NCBI GenBank assembly: GCA_017643215.1
Contig: JAEPNV010000011.1
Coordinates: 62,001 to 126,000 of the forward strand
DNA from: Roseibium sp.
GTDB taxonomy: Bacteria > Pseudomonadota > Alphaproteobacteria > Rhizobiales > Stappiaceae
Direction of reading: 5' to 3'
Length of the DNA stretch: 64,000 bases
This document shows, piece by piece, positions 62,982-64,000 of the stretch (the stretch's first letter is position 1; each line of letters starts with the position of its first letter). The notes under the pieces are model-generated. The model was given only the letters and a program-made list of their open reading frames with translations, had not been told where the DNA came from and did no database searches. The translations under genes were made by a program, and so were the position numbers.

Positions 62982-64000
62982 TTGACCCCGACGGCAATGA
63001 CCTTTGATGTGGTGGTGATCGGCGGTGGCCACGCGGGCTGCGAAGCTGCGGCGGTCGCTGCGCGCCTCGGGGCGGCGACCGCGCTTGTCACACACCGGTT
63101 CGACACGATCGGGGTTATGTCCTGCAATCCCGCGATTGGCGGCCTGGGGAAGGGGCATCTGGTTCGCGAGATCGATGCGCTTGATGGCCTGATGGGCCGT
63201 GTCGCGGACAGGGCCGGGATCCAGTTCCGGCTGCTTAATCGGCGCAAAGGACCCGCTGTCCGGGGCCCACGTGCGCAGGCGGACCGGAAACTCTACCGCG
63301 AAGCCATGCAGGCCGAGATCGCCGCGATCGCGAACCTCACCGTGGTCGAAGGGGAGGCGCACGTGTTTCTGTTTGATGGTGGCCGGGTGACAGGCCTTGA
63401 ACTCTCCGATGGCCGGCGGATGTCGGCGGGTGCCGTGGTTCTGACAACAGGCACGTTCTTGCGCGGATTGATCCATATCGGCGACCGCAAGATCCCCGCC
63501 GGCCGGTCCGGGGAACAGCCGTCGCTCGGGCTTTCGGCGTCATTGGAGCAGATCGGATTTAGCCTGGGACGCCTGAAGACCGGCACACCGGCCCGGCTTG
63601 ACGGGCGCACCATCCACTGGGACCGTCTGGACGCGCAGCCCGCGGACGCGGATCCGGTGCCGTTTTCCACGATGACCGACCGGATCACCACGCCGCAGAT
63701 CGACTGCCACATCACCCGGACCACGCCGGAGACCCATCGGATCATCCGGGACAACCTGTCGCGTTCGGCGATGTATTCGGGCGAGATCACGGGGCAGGGA
63801 CCGCGCTATTGTCCGTCAATCGAAGACAAGATCGTGCGGTTTGGCGACCGCGACGGCCATCAGATCTTCCTGGAGCCGGAAGGCCTCGACGATCCGACGG
63901 TGTACCCGAACGGGATATCCACGTCCTTGCCGGAGGACGCGCAGCTTGCGTTCCTGCACACGATTCCGGGCCTTGAAGATGTCACCGTCCTACAGCCGGG
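62982..64000 (+). CDS. mnmG: tRNA uridine-5-carboxymethylaminomethyl modification enzyme MnmG (3' end outside window)
   Basis: FAD enzyme that partners MnmE in tRNA wobble modification. The frame is open to the window end. It shows the FAD-binding [60 protein letters not shown] and [20 protein letters not shown], all diagnostic. TTG 62982, with GAGGAA 6 bases upstream, or ATG 62997 (no good ribosome site) could be the start; I prefer the TTG. Downstream, genes such as rsmG and parA/parB would be expected next. Confidence 0.95.
   Translation, partial: MTPTAMTFDVVVIGGGHAGCEAAAVAARLGAATALVTHRFDTIGVMSCNPAIGGLGKGHLVREIDALDGLMGRVADRAGIQFRLLNRRKGPAVRGPRAQADRKLYREAMQAEIAAIANLTVVEGEAHVFLFDGGRVTGLELSDGRRMSAGAVVLTTGTFLRGLIHIGDRKIPAGRSGEQPSLGLSASLEQIGFSLGRLKTGTPARLDGRTIHWDRLDAQPADADPVPFSTMTDRITTPQIDCHITRTTPETHRIIRDNLSRSAMYSGEITGQGPRYCPSIEDKIVRFGDRDGHQIFLEPEGLDDPTVYPNGISTSLPEDAQLAFLHTIPGLEDVTVLQP

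Noticed and set aside
62742..63476. 244-codon minus-strand frame near the window end
   Set aside because: Antisense to mnmG, whose FAD and tRNA-modification motifs are unmistakable.
1..64000. CRISPR arrays, rRNA and tRNA genes
   Set aside because: No regularly spaced repeats or recognisable RNA gene signatures were seen.

Overview
This is a 64 kb stretch of a GC-rich alphaproteobacterial chromosome, most likely from the Hyphomicrobiales (Rhizobiales). The evidence is the gene content (Irr next to fabA-fabB-fabI, ActS/ActR-type redox regulators, OlsB ornithine-lipid synthesis, intracellular PhaZ, MaeB malic enzyme with a phosphotransacetylase-like tail, DUF2852/DUF2628/DUF2244 proteins) and the order of genes around hemE. 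The window contains what looks like the chromosomal replication origin, a 390 bp A+T-rich gap at 57053-57442 between the DUF299 regulator gene and hemE. Three near-perfect parS sites lie 4-5 kb to its right. Genes left of this gap are mostly on the minus strand and genes right of it are all on the plus strand, as expected for two replichores leaving one origin.

Layout. 1-5 kb: end of a hybrid sensor kinase, olsB, a DUF1330 protein, a class A penicillin-binding protein. 4.7-12.6 kb: YgjP-like metallopeptidase, DUF2852 protein, PHB depolymerase with an unusual helix-hairpin-helix tail, hemW-rdgB, rph, hrcA, moeB. 12.7-17.2 kb: secB, the redox pair actS/actR, and a secreted protein with a VHL-beta-like domain. 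17.5-26.7 kb: the histidine operon hisB-DUF2628-hisH-hisA // hisF-(small ORF)-hisE-coaA. It is split between hisA and hisF by a 4.3 kb A+T-rich island.

The island is a plus-strand DUF3800 gene that has itself been interrupted by a 3,398 bp IS1-family-like transposable element (20129-23526). The element has 21 bp perfect terminal inverted repeats and an 8 bp target duplication (TAATATTT). Besides the transposase it carries four passenger genes: a NYN-domain PIN-like nuclease, an HTH + P63C-domain protein, a small basic protein and a small membrane protein. All are tightly packed on one strand, with TAATG stop/start overlaps, a terminator and operator-like palindromes. Removing the element and one target copy restores the DUF3800 reading frame exactly. 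I consider this cargo module the most interesting system in the window.

26.8-36.7 kb: pyrF, an arginase-ornithine cyclodeaminase operon with a divergent Lrp-type regulator, an AraC-Ogt alkyltransferase, an exported protein of unknown function, folC, accD, trpA and two small ORFs. 36.8-44.3 kb: trpB, trpF, maeB, mutS. 44-51 kb: MFS transporter, DUF2244 protein, nth, a GNAT, irr, and the unsaturated fatty-acid genes fabA-fabB-fabI. 51-57 kb: SH3 protein, a 2-hydroxyacid dehydrogenase, and the origin-proximal minus-strand cluster DUF299-maf-aroE-coaE-dnaQ. 57-64 kb: origin, hemE-hemJ, rho, a GNAT, mnmE, and mnmG running off the end. No rRNA, tRNA or CRISPR array was recognised.
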